The position numbers and the translations under genes are program-made. A stretch of 64,000 nt of DNA. Source: Massilia sp. BJB1822. Its GTDB lineage: Bacteria > Pseudomonadota > Gammaproteobacteria > Burkholderiales > Burkholderiaceae_D. The stretch covers positions 1 to 64,000 of the forward strand of contig NZ_JABWEB010000018.1 in assembly GCF_013369485.1 (NCBI RefSeq), given 5' to 3'. Below the pieces are notes generated by a model. That model saw only the letters and a program-made list of their open reading frames with translations. It had not been told where the DNA came from and searched no databases. The first letter of the stretch is position 1. Every line of letters begins with the position of its first letter. Positions 62,752 to 64,000 of the stretch are shown piece by piece.

Positions 62752-63216
62752 ATGTTCGACATCCTTGTTTATCTCTACGAGACTTATTACCGCCCCGAGG
62801 CCTGTCCGGAACCGGCCGCCTTGGCGCGCAAGCTGTCGGCCGTCGGTTTCGACGATGTGGAGATTTCCGAGGCCCTGGTCTGGCTCACCGACCTGACCGC
62901 GATGGCGGGCATCGAGCATTCCCTGACGGCGGCCTCGACCGGCACCCGCTTCTATGTGGCGCAGGAACAGGATGTGCTGGGCGCGACGGCCATCGGCTTT
63001 ATCCAGTTCCTGGAAAGCGCCAAGGTCTTGACTCCCTTGCAACGCGAGATCGTGATCGAACGCGCGCTGGCGCTGGACGAGTCGCCGGTGTCGCTGGGCA
63101 AGCTGAAGATCATCGTGCTGATGCTGCTGTGGAGCCAGGGCAAGGAACCGGACGCGCTGATGTTCGACGACCTGTTCGGCTCGGACGAAGACCAGGCGCC
63201 GCGCCAGCTGCACTGA
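62752..63216 (+). CDS. smg: Smg family protein (DUF494)
   Basis: A 154-residue Smg/DUF494 protein: MFDILVYLYETYY at the start, the FDDVEISEALVWLTDL block and LKIIVLMLLWSQGKEPD near the end. Function is unknown, but the dprA-smg-topB order is widely conserved in proteobacteria. It begins 54 bp after dprA. Confidence 0.94.
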   Translation: MFDILVYLYETYYRPEACPEPAALARKLSAVGFDDVEISEALVWLTDLTAMAGIEHSLTAASTGTRFYVAQEQDVLGATAIGFIQFLESAKVLTPLQREIVIERALALDESPVSLGKLKIIVLMLLWSQGKEPDALMFDDLFGSDEDQAPRQLH

Positions 63217-63226
63217 CCATAGCGCC

Positions 63227-63251
63227 GGCGCCACAGGATTTGCCTGGCGCC
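63227..63251 (+). terminator. Hairpin after smg
   Basis: GGCGCC pairs with GGCGCC with an inner AGG/CCT pairing around a five-base loop. It starts 10 bp after the stop; no T tract follows. Downstream to topB (63252-63474) I see no gene. Confidence 0.45.
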
Positions 63252-63474
63252 TGCCAATTCCGTAACATTTAAAACACGGCACCGCCAGCCGCAGTCCCGG
63301 GCTGGCACCGCCAGGCCGGCTGTGCTTGCAGAGGGCGCGTCGGCGCGCTTATCATGGTCGCCTTGATAATAGTGCAAGCCTGATAGCACCGCAGAAAATT
63401 TCGGCAAAGCGGCAATGCCATGTATCATGCGCGTGCCGTAAATCCAAACCCAGCCCTTACGAGAACAAAAAAAC

Positions 63475-64000
63475 ATGAGTAAAACCCTCATCATCGCCGA
63501 GAAGCCTTCTGTCGCGAACGACATCGCGAAGTCGCTTGGCGGCTTTACCAAGCACGATGAGTACTTCGAATCCGACGAGTATGTGCTGTCCTCGGCGGTT
63601 GGCCATTTGCTGGAAATCGCCGTGCCGGAAGAGCACGACGTCAAGCGCGGCAAATGGAGCTTTACCCATCTGCCGATGATCCCGCCGTACTTCGCGCTGA
63701 ACCCGATCGCCAAGACGGAAAGCCGGCTCAAGGTACTGAACAAGCTGATCAAGCGCAAGGATGTCACCGGCCTGATCAACGCATGCGACGCGGGCCGCGA
63801 GGGCGAACTGATTTTCCGCCTGATCGCGCAGAACGCCAAGGCCAAGCAGCCGATCCAGCGCCTGTGGCTGCAATCGATGACGCCGACCGCCATCCGCGAC
63901 GGCTTCGCCCATCTGCGCTCCGACGAGGAAATGCTGCCGCTGGCCGATGCCGCGCGCTGCCGCTCGGAGGCGGACTGGCTGATCGGCATCAATGGCACGC
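63475..64000 (+). CDS. topB: DNA topoisomerase III, N-terminal part (continues past window)
   Basis: The first 175 residues of a type IA topoisomerase. The TOPRIM domain has TLIIAEKPSVANDIAKSLGG (acidic Glu) and the DAGREGELIFR motif with catalytic metal-binding acidic residues; the RLWLQSMTPTAIRDGF segment follows. It relaxes and decatenates DNA. The ATG at 63475 follows a 258-bp spacer from smg. The gene is cut at the right edge of the window, so the active-site Tyr domain is not seen. Confidence 0.95.
   Translation, partial: MSKTLIIAEKPSVANDIAKSLGGFTKHDEYFESDEYVLSSAVGHLLEIAVPEEHDVKRGKWSFTHLPMIPPYFALNPIAKTESRLKVLNKLIKRKDVTGLINACDAGREGELIFRLIAQNAKAKQPIQRLWLQSMTPTAIRDGFAHLRSDEEMLPLADAARCRSEADWLIGINGT

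Overview
The window looks like a core chromosomal segment of a GC-rich betaproteobacterium, most likely family Oxalobacteraceae (Massilia/Duganella/Janthinobacterium type). That placement is inferred from gene content and order: metX-metW, gshA(TIGR02049-type)-gshB-PTS IIA-ptsH-ptsI, ntrY with an AAA-less ntrX, mreBCD-mrdA-rodA-rlpA, def-fmt, dprA-smg-topB, plus DUF1840, DUF3567 and UbiK families and a PEP-CTERM protein. No rRNA, tRNA, CRISPR array, insertion sequence or prophage was seen, and coding density is high.

Layout. 1-7.8 kb: small conserved proteins, a 1156-residue exported PEP-CTERM/LAS-peptidase fusion, a comM/yifB gene with a 3' frameshift, and dkgB. 7.8-11 kb: ubiK and, divergently, a nitrogen-controlled unit (TorF porin, glnK, amtB) preceded by two NtrC-like sites and a near-consensus sigma-54 promoter. 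11-16 kb: glutathione synthesis (gshA, gshB) followed by a regulatory PTS (IIA, HPr, EI). 16-20 kb: metX-metW, an M48 protease and a pseudouridine synthase. 20-25.6 kb: xth, pyrE and a five-gene cluster containing an Lgt-like membrane protein and a radical SAM protein that resembles the archaeal tetraether synthase (MJ0619/Tes) family. 25.6-29 kb: gatCAB. 29.2-36.7 kb: the rod-shape operon. 36.7-43 kb (minus strand): argS, SPOR protein, dsbA, SDR, birA, coaX, SPOR protein. 43-52 kb: a DUF4258/YgiT pair, rsmB, DUF4390, ntrYX, a CobW-like fragment, DUF3567, a class II amidotransferase and an EAL/HDOD protein. 52-64 kb: an ABC exporter, metH, fmt-def, LysM protein-dprA-smg, and the start of topB.

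Genes work in evident modules: ammonium sensing and uptake, glutathione biosynthesis, cell elongation and wall synthesis, tRNA-dependent amidation, methionine synthesis (metX/metW and metH lie 37 kb apart), and translation initiation/termination processing (fmt/def). The two most unusual items are the PEP-CTERM/LAS fusion, whose topology suggests an exported polyprotein, and the Tes-like radical SAM plus Lgt-like cluster, which suggests an uncharacterised membrane-lipid modification. Start codons were re-chosen from ribosome-binding sites and overlaps where possible. Coordinates of hairpins are read by eye and may be off by one.
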